From: Neodontobutis hainanensis
Taxonomy: Eukaryota; Chordata; Actinopteri; Gobiiformes; Odontobutidae
DNA: 64,000 nt
Assembly (NCBI GenBank): GCA_024349245.1
Contig: JALDNG010000427.1
Coordinates: 1-64,000, forward strand
Direction: 5' to 3'
The position numbers were made by a program, and so were the translations under genes. The notes under the pieces were generated by a model that saw nothing but the letters and a program-made list of their open reading frames with translations, ran no database searches and had not been told where the DNA came from. Below are positions 27,914 to 38,639 of the stretch, piece by piece; the first letter of the stretch is position 1; the number at the start of each line of letters is the position of its first letter.

Positions 27914-28248
27914 ATGCTAATAAGAAGATTTTTTGGAAGATATAATTCAAAGTTTTACACTTTTATTAAATTTCGGTATTATAAATATATTAATTAGAAA
28001 CAATTTTATGTTGGGTTTAGGAATGTTTTGACAGTGGTTCTTATTTTCAAGGGATATAATAGTATCAAAATATTTTCTTAACAGTTCCTTTTACGCCTCC
28101 TAAAAATTTGGATAAAGAATTTGAATTCTTCAAAGAGTATTACGGTGAAAAAGAATTCGAAAGGTATTGTTTTTTACAACGTAGGCGTGTAGATCGAGGT
28201 GAAAAATGGTACGAGGAACAGCTGGAAAAGCTTAATAAGAGATCTTAA
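27914..28248 (+). CDS. 88-residue basic protein, mitochondrial-like N-terminus
   Basis: Three exons, 27914-27975, 28021-28061 and 28085-28248, are separated by GT-AG introns of 45 and 23 nt and join in one frame from ATG to TAA. The last exon alone is 53 sense codons of Lys/Glu/Arg/Phe/Tyr-rich sequence (for example EFEFFKEYYGEKEFERYC and EKWYEEQLEKLNKRS), clearly unlike noise. The N-terminus MLIRRFFGRYNSKFYTF has Arg, aromatic and hydroxyl residues and no acidic residue, as in mitochondrial targeting peptides. A moderately hydrophobic segment (VLTVVLIF) follows. Size and layout would suit a small inner-membrane or mitoribosomal subunit, but I do not recognise the family. Confidence 0.6.
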
Positions 28249-28904
28249 AGGCTGAATTACATTATTTTAAAAATTTTATTCTGTTGTTAAAGAACCTCAC
28301 TACTTTCCTTTATCTGTTTTTACTAATTTTCAAATTCAATTGTTTTGCTTTTTTCATTTTTTCTTAACCCAATGCGAAAATATGTCACATATTAAATTTT
28401 TCTTGTCACCTTGCGATATAGGAATAAAAACTCGAAGAACGCCTTACTCTGAAGAATATTAAAAATGAGATTTAATTTTTATTTTTACCGGTATAAGCTT
28501 CCTAGTAGGCTGCAAGTTTTGTCTTTATCTCTTATCTGAGTTCCTTTTTAACTGATTAATTATATGAAATTATGTCAGTTTTCATGTTAAGAAAGTCTTC
28601 GAACTTGTCCTCTTTCAAATTTAAATTTACGAAGCATCTCGAAACATTATGCATGCGTACTCCTCTTTCATTGTTATAGGGTTTAGTTCTTTAATTGAAT
28701 CCACAATTCTAAACTGCCCCTTATATATTTTAATAGAAATATAACCATTTCATGTTTCTCCGTGTAAAATTAAATGCTCTAACTCACTTTGATCTGTATT
28801 ACTATACATTAATATTCCTAATGCAAAAATACAAATCGAGGTATTTTTTATTTAAATTAGTTGTATAATTTAGACCTACCACGTGCGTTAGAAGGTGGTT
28901 TTTT

Positions 28905-29449
28905 ATGATAAAGGATCCTGAGTCTCGCACCAAACCTGAAACTTATCTAAAATATAAAGTTATATTTGTTGTATCTCTCGTGTTTTATCACTCAGAGCGA
29001 TGAGGATAAACGAGTGGTTATAAAAACAGAACGAGACATTAAGTGCGTCGTTTTTCCGAGTTCTGTAGTATCTTGCCTTTTTCACAAACATAAACACTTT
29101 CTTAGGAATGATAGTCTAAAGTGTTATAATTGATTTAATATTTATCTTACAACATTTAAAGAATGCCGTTGAATAAATAATCATTCATAGGAATTATTTT
29201 AAAATTTATTGAAGAATTAAGTGAATTAAGCAATGCTGACAACATTGTATTTGAAAACCCTTTAATGCGGTTGCGGCGACACAACTGAAAGCATGGATAT
29301 TTATTCCCATATCGAAATCTTTGGTCAAGTCAGCTTCTCTCTATAATTCCATTAATGCTAAGAACTGAATAAATTTAGTTGATATAGTTGGCGTAAAACA
29401 ACTAAATAGAATTGGAGAAATCCCCGCCGAGGAATTCATAAAACTTTAA
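28905..29449 (+). CDS. Charged multi-exon gene, middle exons unresolved
   Basis: The first exon (28905-28958) encodes MIKDPESRTKPETYLKYK, and the frame is also open for about ten codons upstream. A 37-nt intron (28959-28995) joins it in phase to SDEDKRVVIKTERDIK, open to 29133. The last segment (29379-29449), after a TTTAG acceptor, encodes DIVGVKQLNRIGEIPAEEFI and ends in TAA. Between them lies a GC-elevated region where all three frames are partly open, one reading EELSELSNADNIVFENP. Several short-intron solutions fit, so the middle cannot be fixed. No family is assigned. A resemblance to the eIF3 subunit c N-terminus was considered and not accepted. Confidence 0.45.
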
Positions 29450-29454
29450 CCTCC

Positions 29455-31660
29455 TTCGATTTTCGCATTTATTCTCTTGAAATTAGTGATTTTTTATTTT
29501 AATAGTAACAAATCTAAGTACAAGGCACTTAAAGTAAATCATTTTAAAAGTAATGTTGAATTATTTTATAAGAATAGATAATTTAAGATTCGTATGTCAG
29601 TAAAAATCTACCTTTGTCGTGTAAGTCGAAAAGTTTATCCATTTGGACTTTTTTAATTTTTAATCAAAATACAAACAAAGGGTTTGAAAACCAAAATCCA
29701 AGTTGTACACAACCTAATGATATTGTTTTGTATAAATGTTATATTTTTTTAATGTTTTTTTGAGTGTAAAATAAATGTTCTGTTTGAAGTGTAAGTATTT
29801 ATCACTAACCATGACAAAAGGGAAATTATCACCTTATTTTAAGTTTTAAGCTATAAATTCGTCACATTTTCGAAATAAGTTAATTAAACTGCAAAAATTC
29901 AATATACTACTTTTTTAAATCTGTTTTTATATCAGGGAGAAATTCTTATTGAGTTTTTGGTCCATCAAATCAAACTTTAAACTTATCCGTTCAAGTTTGA
30001 AGCTTAATGTTATAAATATTCGATTTATTCTTTGTTTGTGAATTTTTAATCAGGCGCATGATATTAATTTACAGTTTTAACTCAACTTTTTCATTGAAAA
30101 CGATAATCTACGACTACATTCACGTTTTTGAACGACGTGAATCGCTATTATGTGCAAATAGGACTTTATGCATTTCATTTACATATCTGCAAAAAATTAA
30201 AAATACATAAGAGGTTCTAGTTAAATTTAAATCAGTTTAGAGATTCGATGAACAGTTATCAAGGAATGCTATGATTACTTGATTTAGAATTTTGTGTCGA
30301 ATCAATTTTCGTTTACAGTTTGGTATTATGTTTCATTTTAAAATTAATTTTTAAAAAGATAGATTTTATGTTGATATCCGTGACTATTTCAAAAATTTTC
30401 CCCTCTTAGTCATGATTTTTTTCTAGTTCGCTCGCAGAATTTATTTCAAAATTTCTCAAGACAGGCTTTTCTTCAAGCAATACTTTTTCTGAAATCTTAT
30501 CCACAGTCAGTTAAAAGCTGTTCAATACATACCAAGGCGCGTATTTTTATGAATATACGTCCTTTATAACAATGTATCTTCTTAAGAGCTGAAATGTATT
30601 TAATTGAGTATAATGACCTGATAGTGCGAATTTAATATCTCACCTGAAGACTGGGTGATGGTTGGGTTGGCTTAATTCACAAAATTTGAAATAAGACAAA
30701 TTGGAAAATTATTTATCTTCACGTGTAGCCACAAACAAATTTAAAACTACATCGATGTATGTTCATTTGGGGTGGATGTGTTATAACCGAATCTTAAAAT
30801 GAGTTAAAATCGTTTCGATTCTTCGCTATATTTCGTAAATTTTGTTTTAACATCGAATAAAGCTCAAGCTAATTGAAAAGTTCAAATAATTAAAATCTCA
30901 TCAGGTACGCAATCTATTGTGTTAACTTTTTATTCTTATCGTCCGACTTATATGAAAAAAACGTGTTTCGTTTCAAATTTCGGCTGTTTTGTTACATAAA
31001 CGTGGATAATTTAACTGTAAGACTTTTTCTTTAATATTGCTATATTATCGTAAAAATAAAAATTCCCCATTATTTTTGGCCTGTCTCACTCTTGAAGCGT
31101 AATTTTGAAACTAACTCATCGGTAATCTGTCTAACGAGTCCGAAAAGGTATAAATATTTTTCAGCTAATTTTAAAAAATACACGGAATTATAAGCAGAAA
31201 AAAATAAGTCGTTTTCGCATATTAATCTTAGAATCGAATTCATTTACTCTATATCTCTATCAAGATTTATTCTGTTAAATATTTGATTATAGTTGTTTTT
31301 GTAACAAATCATAGAGATAAACATGCTTAATTAATACAATAAATTCAAAATGTGGTTGAACTAACATAATTAGTGTCAATTTTCAAAATTACTACTTAAT
31401 TGCAGCACTGTTTAATTCAAATTTTATCTTATATAGAGATTTTATCATTAAAATATGAATTTTTATTTTTCATTGAAAGTCATAAATTATATTTCGCAGA
31501 AAGCAATTCGAGCCTTGAGTTCCATAAATAGACAATCAAAAATGGTATTTACGCATGTCAAATTTTCAATTCATAAACTCACCCTTGAATCATATTGAAA
31601 AATATTTTCAATCGCCAAATAAACCACATCATAAAAACTTTAAACAAAATAAATAATTTA
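29455..31660. other. AT-rich sequence, no gene seen
   Basis: No segment combines coding-like composition with splice signals. No RNA gene or repeat was recognised. Confidence 0.5.
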
Positions 31661-31667
31661 ATAAATT

Positions 31668-31862
31668 TTACGTGTTTAAAATACGCTTTTTGTCCTTTCG
31701 TTGCTTGACCTTTTTTTGCTTCTGCGCAAACGTTTCTAAATTCTTACTCTTATCATTCTTCAATAGAGGGTGGCACAAGAAACAAAAGACATTTACCTTT
31801 GGATCACTTTTGTTCCTCCGTGTAAAATCGTTAAGCTGTTCTGATGTTTGTAATTTTTTAAA
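31668..31862 (-). CDS. C-terminal exon(s) of a Lys-rich, nucleolar-like protein
   Basis: On the minus strand a frame ends in TAA at 31668-31670 and encodes a strongly basic tail with LETFAQKQKKVKQRKDKK. Upstream in the same frame is SEQLNDFTRRNKSDPK. Between them is a 39-nt GT-AG segment (31758-31796) that is a multiple of three and stop-free, so it may be an intron or may code (it would add a CFLCH stretch). Clusters of basic residues of this kind are common in nucleolar and RNA-binding proteins. More exons probably lie upstream: the minus strand is open near 32.02-32.13 kb with Gly/Ser-containing sequence of elevated GC. No family is recognised. Confidence 0.42.
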   Translation of the reverse strand, partial: FKKLQTSEQLNDFTRRNKSDPKVNVFCFLCHPLLKNDKSKNLETFAQKQKKVKQRKDKKRILNT

Positions 31863-33107
31863 TTAAAATAAATTATACTGTATGCTATATTAGACCGTTT
31901 AGATTTGCAAATTTTTATGATTGAGAGAATGTGTTTTATCGAAGATTCTGTGAAAACTCAGACTAAAATTCAAACGCTTTTTTTAATTTTTTAATGAAAA
32001 AATGAAAGAAAACATTTGAGGCTGCCTATTTTTCTCGTAAATGAGATATTATCTCATATGATAAATTTTCGATCAATAAATAGCATGAGAATCTATACGA
32101 TCCGAGGCCCGAGAAGTTAAAGAAGTTATCCTAATTCCATTTCTAATTTTTAAGGAAAAAATCAAAAGCATATTTAATTAAAATTAACTCCATTTGTTCA
32201 TATGGTTCTATCAGAGTTGATTTATTGATAAAAGGATAAAGAAAAAATCGTGCGCTTGCACCAAAAAGATATGTTTAAGTAAACGAAAATAACGGAAAAA
32301 AAAGAATTTTTTGTTCCGTATTCCTCGTTGTATATTCTTTAGGAATCACACAAGTTTTATAAATATTTTATGAGTTAAAAGTTGGAACTTATGATCTGGT
32401 AGATTTATGTTTTTCTTCATAAAATTGGAATTTCTTTTAAACAATAAACTAAAAGTTTAATAAATTTTGATGAGCTTTCATAAAGTGCTCTCCAAATCTT
32501 TTTAAATCTTTCCAGACCATTGCAATATTTTTAGGAGGTTTGTCTATGAATTTTCCTTGGTTCGGGTTGAGTGTAATCCAAGTATTTTTTTAAATACGTC
32601 GAGAACCTGTCTTTTATCAATTTCATCAACTAGATTGTGAATTAAACTAACTCTAATAGCAATTTCTTCGATGGAAACAATTTTCAAAAGGTTTATTTTA
32701 GTGATTATTAACTTTTATTAGATTAATTGAATTATTTTTAGATAAATAGGCTGTTTGAAATGAAAAAACTGTCAACGATATTTCTTTCGGGAAACTCTTT
32801 TTTCTCGCATTTTGAGGGTGAATTAAAAATCAATAGTTAGAAATGAAAAAGGCCAAGAAAAATTAATCAATGATTGAATTTCATATCTAACTCTGCAATA
32901 ATGATACTTGCTTTTCCAGTCATCTGAAAAGATATAGAATGAACATATTCAATTATTTCAATCTTAAATGTAATGATTATCATAAAATTCGAGAGTTCGG
33001 CATGAACTGATCTGTAGGTTTCATCGACGAAGGATTGCCCTTAATTGAGAAATGTTCTTAGTTCATCGACTTCCCATATAATAATCTAATAATAGTCACT
33101 TTGATAA

Positions 33108-33251
33108 TCACCCGACCCAATACCGTCTCATAAAAGGAGACCCGTTTTCTACAAATTTCTTGTGATTTGAAATAGTAGAATATTTATGCTTTCGCTGCAC
33201 ACGATCCTTTTTCTTTCCGTTATCCTGCCAGATATTTAGCTTTTGAAGGTA
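33108..33251 (-). CDS. Terminal exon of an unrecognised basic protein
   Basis: After a TATAG acceptor, a minus-strand frame of 47 sense codons ends in TGA at 33108-33110. It encodes a Lys/Arg/His-rich sequence with NGKKKDRVQRKHKYSTIS and NGSPFMRRYWVG. The composition, Trp residues and GC-richer codons argue for real or recently real coding sequence. Upstream minus-strand patches at 33.29-33.36 and 33.50-33.60 kb are also open in short pieces, but stops without GT between them prevent a splice model, so this may be a decayed gene or element. No motif is recognised. Confidence 0.35.
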   Translation of the reverse strand, partial: YLQKLNIWQDNGKKKDRVQRKHKYSTISNHKKFVENGSPFMRRYWVG

Positions 33252-33649
33252 CTATATAAATAGAATCATAATTTTTCTTTGCATTCAAAAATTAGCTAAT
33301 TAAAGAATCATTAGATATTGCGGATTCACGCTGATTTTATACATTTCTTCAAAATACTAATGAAATTGAAGGTATGAGCACCTTTTGTATTCAAGAACCA
33401 CTGGATAAAAATCTGGTATGTCCCATTGTGGATTTAAATTACTTAAACGGTTAAATTATTTTTTGTTGATTTTCTTGAAAGTTGGTATGGGACGCCTTCA
33501 TAATAAAACGTCCTTCCATTTTGCAAAATTGATCTTCTTAAATGTTCTTCCATCTATTAAAGACGAGTGTACCATTATTCTGTTTAAAGTACAGTATCTA
33601 AAATTTTTAAATCATTAACTTGTTAAAAATTTACTAAATTACCATAAGC

Positions 33650-36600
33650 TTGAAATCTTACATCCATAAATCATTCGTAACAGCGTTTTCGGAATTTTTG
33701 CGGTTTTAAACAATTCTTACATCATTTCATACGACTATAAGATCAACTCTTCTCGTACTTTTGAATTAATTTACTCCTATAATAAAATTCTGACGGGTAG
33801 TTTTTAATCGTGGCCTCGTAATAAACATAACATCAAATTATGTTTCATATAATGATATTTTTGAAGATGATTCTAAAAACTAATCATGTCATTTTTAAAT
33901 CATTAAAAACTTCATCGTAAACATCAATCAAAAGGTCAGTATCAGGTAGTTATCTTTTGGAGTGACCTTGAAAGCATTTTAACCAGACTTAAATATACTT
34001 ATAATTGAGAATGATAATTTTTTCAAAGGTAAATTCAAAGAGAGAATAATGTTTGGTGCGACTATTTTCAGACTATCTCATAAATTTTTATTATATCTTA
34101 ATTTTGAAGCTTTGTAATACTTGAGAACAAGATGAATAAACTGAAAGTTAAAAATATTATTTTCTTTTAAATAAGTGCAATTTTGCAATTTTCGCCATTT
34201 TACATATCAAACCGCCGAGAAATCTCGATGTATATTGATCAATCTCAACACAGTATAATTTGGGTATTTTTTAAAATTCTCCAAGTCTATGTGTTTTAAT
34301 TCTCAAACTCGTTGAATGCGAATCTTCCTTTGTATATATATGGCAACTATAAAACAATAACGACTACAATATCAATTAAAAAAGTAAATATATCTTGAAA
34401 TTATTTTATCTAGAGTTAAATATGTAAAAATTTTGTTCTTTGTCAACCTATCAAGTTGAAGTTCTAGCGAATTTCAAACATGGTATTAGTTAATTTAATC
34501 TAATTCTATACTCGATATCCTCAAAATTTCATCACATTTCAGGAATATATCCAAATCAACTTTTGATACATGACAACAGAACCGCTTCCTGTTTTATCAG
34601 AGATAGTTAAAATAGCCCTTTGACGTTGAAAAAGTAAAATAAAACATGAATTTAACTTGTCAACTTACGATTACGCTCAAACTATCGTGTAAAAATAAAT
34701 CAATATGAATCAACTAAACTTTGAACAATATTTAAATATGATTTTATCAGAAGAAATAACGAATGGAAATGTTATGGGATAAAATTTCAAACTAAATTGG
34801 AAAGATTATTTTTAAGAATGATAATTCCGTTCGTTGAAAGAGGCTTCTCGAAGTATTTTTTCAATTTTTGCAACATGTTCATCTAAAAATTACAAAAGGC
34901 AAAGACATTTAAATTATTAAGATAAAAATTATTAACTCTGACCCTATTTTAAAAATCTTAAATAAAAATCGAGCATGGTAAAACTTAATTTAATTCATGT
35001 TATATATATTATTGTATACCCGTATCTGCTATCACCCACTTAAATATTAAATAATTGCCTATTTATCTGACATGACAAAAATAGGCCAATTTTTGATAAA
35101 TTTAAAAAAAACTTGAAACAAAAATTCAAATTGTCGCTGGTTACTTAAATTTTTGCAATCGAATACCATAACATTTTAAATAGAGTCTTCATATTTCAAG
35201 ACAATCGATTGATCCCGAGTATAAATGGTAAATTTACATACGTTAATGCATAAATTGCAAAACTTGTTTTAAGTGGACAAATCTTCACAACATTTTTATC
35301 ATGAATTCGATATTCGAATTGCCAATACCAATTATCGAAAGTGTTTCAATACTTTTATCATTTGTTAGATTTAGATAATTTTAAGTATAATTCCTAATCA
35401 TAGAAAGTATAGAATAGAAATTCGGCTCATGATCAGAATATTTATTCAAAAAAAGTTTTAATATGAGGTCCAAATATCTAGCTTCCTTTTGAATAATGCG
35501 ATGCAATACCTTTCACGTGAATCTTAGACATTGTTCCACAGTAAAATCAAAATATCAAAGAATTTTACATAAATAAATTTCCACTAAATTCAGAATTTTT
35601 TTAATAAGTTTTAAACCTCTAATTTTAAAAACTTTAAAAATTCATTAGTGCCGACGTCTCGCGAAATGGTATCTTATATATTACCAAATTCAAAACAAAA
35701 GAATGGATTTAAAGTGTTCATTCCTATTAACAATACTTAAGTAAATGTCCGGGTCGACACTTAATGTATTCTTGTGTTTTTGGCAAATAAATGACACAAT
35801 AATTTTATAAAATTCATACGTTAAACTTACCAATATTTTTAAGGGTGAACTCGTGTCTTAACTCAAAAAACTATCAAACATTTGATTTTTACCATCTTGT
35901 AGGTTTTTTATTTTCTTAATTTCCATTTCAATTTGATTCAATTGATTGTGTTTTTTGAGAGAATTTCTCAGTATCTAGGTTAATAAAAAATATTCCTGAA
36001 AATCATTTATCGAAGTGGAAAGCATGGCCTCGAGAATAAAGATCACTGCAATTCTTTCCATTACGTTCTCGCTGAGTTATTTTAAAATAATCTACCTATC
36101 AAACTTGAACAGTGTTTTTCTGGTTATTTTTCGATTTGAAGAACAATTATCAAAAAATAACTCAAATCTTAATATAGAGATAGAGTGAAACTTATTATGT
36201 TTTAGGTTTGACCGATTTGTGTAGAGGCTGATGAATCTTGTGAAAACGTCTATTTAATAAAGCAATAAACTACTTGGAGAGTACTCAGTGAAACTTTTTT
36301 TTGAATGCTTTCTCGCATTTTGATCAAAAAATAGCTCCTCTATTTTTTAACGATATTCGTTGTTTTTAAAGAAAAAATTAACACAACTTTTAAAAATATG
36401 CAGTTAAAAAATCCTCCATAAGTCATAAAAACGTTCGAAGGAACGATTTCTTACGACAAGTATGAAAAATTTATTTACCAACGATAATAAGAAACAAAAT
36501 AATATGCTTAAAATGGAAAGTATCTCATAAAGTTTGGCTATTCAATGTCGCTATTTTTAAGAATATCATTTTTATTCTGTTATTCCCAATAAAGCTCCTC

Positions 36601-37590
36601 AATACCTAAACCTTCTGAATTAAGGATAATTTTCTTAATTTTTACAGTTGATATTTAAAAATATAATTATGTATTTTCGTAAATATTCGATGGAATTCGA
36701 TTAATCAAAGATGAAAATATGTTTTCATTCTGGCTTTATATATCCAATTTAAAATCAGATCTGAATATCAGTGTTATGAAAGTCAAGGAAGCAATTTTAT
36801 GGTATATTTGCCGGAAAATATGAAGGTTAATCATTGAAATATGAAGTTTAATGCATCGAACCTTATTGGTCTTTGAAATATTAATGGTTTGCTTCAACAT
36901 GCTTATGCGCTTGACGTCGCAAAAAATATGTGGGGACGTTAACATTCTGGAGATCAAAGGAGTCCCTAGTAAGAATTTTTTGAACTAAATACATTTATAT
37001 GTATTAATTATCATTCTTATTAATATTTCGGTGGTTGAAGCCTTTAGTACTCAAGTATAATATTTTAGTTGAGAAATTTTTGCCTTCGAACTGTGGATCC
37101 TCAAATGATTTTTAACGTAAATTAATTATTTTTATCGTGGATTTAGCATTTTATATTTTGGCTCTCTGGTTTATTCATGGAGATGGTTTTTCATAATTCA
37201 TACGTGTTTATGGGAAGATGAAGACACTCGTTGAGGAAGAACAAAAGTTTGCGAGACGTTAATTTATTATGTATCTGATTTATTTTTTTTTAAATCTTGA
37301 ATCAAAAAATAAAGAATATAAACATATTTTAAAAGGTTGAGAACTTTAAAACAAAATTTTATTCAGTTGTGTCGTTATCTATGTCTTTAATTACGCGTGT
37401 TAGTACAATTTTAATTCATCGCCTGATTCTCAAGTTGAATATTTTTAATCTTTATAATTTTTAAAACTTGGAATCAATATTTTTTCAAAGGTGATAAATA
37501 TTTCTTACACTATGTGGTCGGGTAAGACTATTGTAAGATTTCAAGCTAAAGCTTCACTCATTTAAATTAATTTCAGTTTTTTTTAACTTT
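33650..37590. other. AT-rich sequence, no gene seen
   Basis: No supportable gene. A short segment near 35640-35740 is open in two frames, but without motif or consistent splice signals. The 3' untranslated region of the potassium-channel gene presumably lies at the right end. Confidence 0.5.
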
Positions 37591-37596
37591 TTTGAA

Positions 37597-38631
37597 TTAA
37601 ATAAAAATATACTTGACTTTTAAAAATAGAAATACCGCTATGACGCATGCAGCCTTGTGCTTGATCAAAAACGAATTCATTTTTAATTCTCTTTGTTTTA
37701 TAACTTTGACAGATCCAACGACCAAGATTGTCTTAATTCACAAATGTCAAAATACACCAGGATAAATGATGAGAGAAACAACAACGATAGCAGAGATGGA
37801 TATTAGCAATTTACCCAAGAATGTAACAGGAACAATGTCCCCATACCCAATAGTTAAATAAGTGACCTTGATTAACAACCAGAAAACTATGATGAAATAA
37901 ATGCTCTGCGGAATGTTTTTGATCTTGCTTTCGGATATATCTCGCTCAAGTAGATAAATGATTGAAGAAAGACAGAAAAACAGACTCAGTATCAAAATCA
38001 GGGATCTAAATAGTTCCTATAGGTGAGAATATCCCACTTTGTGGTTATTCTTAATAACTTCCCTCAGTGTATCGAAGGTTTTGAAAATATAGTCGAAATG
38101 AAATATTTGTATGAACTGAAGAGTTTCTATCACTTCTGCGTAACTGAATAAAAATGGCCGGCCTACAACTTGTAAAATTCTGGAAAGTAATAAAAATGAG
38201 TGATAGAAAACGAAAGAGTCGAAATTATAAAAATATCTATTTCACGCAAAAAATACCAATTAAAGTGTGAAAAGTAACCGAATTTTTCTTCATTCCTTTT
38301 TTCCTCATCAAATATCTCATAATTAATTCTGTCAAAACCCATATCAGAATAATGGTTTCCTTTTACATATAAAAAGTTTACAATCTGATAATAAATAAAG
38401 TTTATGTAAATATTGTGGACGTTGCGATAACTCATGCTTCGGAAAGCGTTAAGCGAAAACCCGACCACCATCAACAGTACACTCCAATAATTAAGCAAAT
38501 TACAGCGTTAAATGGTATATCCATTCGATCGACGTATTAGGGTAAAACAGCAGTTTTTCATACGAGTTTAGAATTTTCTCTCTTGTGGTTAGTCGATGAA
38601 AATTTCTTGAAACTGAATTTGATATCTCCAT
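37597..38631 (-). CDS. Kv7/KCNQ-like voltage-gated potassium channel subunit
   Basis: Eight minus-strand exons: 38631-38504, 38481-38382, 38359-38257, 38236-38167, 38143-38038, 38016-37888, 37866-37756 and 37731 onward. The seven introns are 22, 22, 20, 23, 21, 21 and 24 nt, all GT-AG. The spliced protein (about 293 residues) shows S1 (WIYHLTLLVLLMVVGF, about 37-57), S2 (ILIWVLTELIMRYL, about 80-94), S3 (LIDIFIISTLSF), S4 (about 138-155), S5 after HKEL, the pore with selectivity filter TIGYGD (217-222), and S6 ending near a Pro-Gly. The KEL before S5, the isoleucine in TIGYGD and the residues after S6 favour KCNQ over Shaker-type channels. S4 lacks nearly all gating arginines. The C-terminus ends just after the start of the usual calmodulin-binding helix A. 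The exact 3' end is uncertain, since a 19-nt intron would extend it to 37554. Confidence 0.85.
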
Positions 38632-38639
38632 TTATCCTG

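Noticed and set aside
28021..28248. Faint similarity of the 88-residue protein to COX6C or mitoribosomal mL63
   Set aside because: A few aromatic/charged positions match but no diagnostic motif, which is not enough to name it.
28996..29260. Resemblance to the N-terminal region of eIF3 subunit c (KRVV, then a KxxEEL helix)
   Set aside because: Only two short matches, and the long remainder of eIF3c is not present downstream.
37732..37995. Reading the channel pore exons as one uninterrupted frame
   Set aside because: It places seven extra residues before the selectivity filter and ends in a stop right after S6. Removing the 21-nt and 24-nt GT-AG segments restores the conserved spacing and continues into the conserved post-S6 linker.
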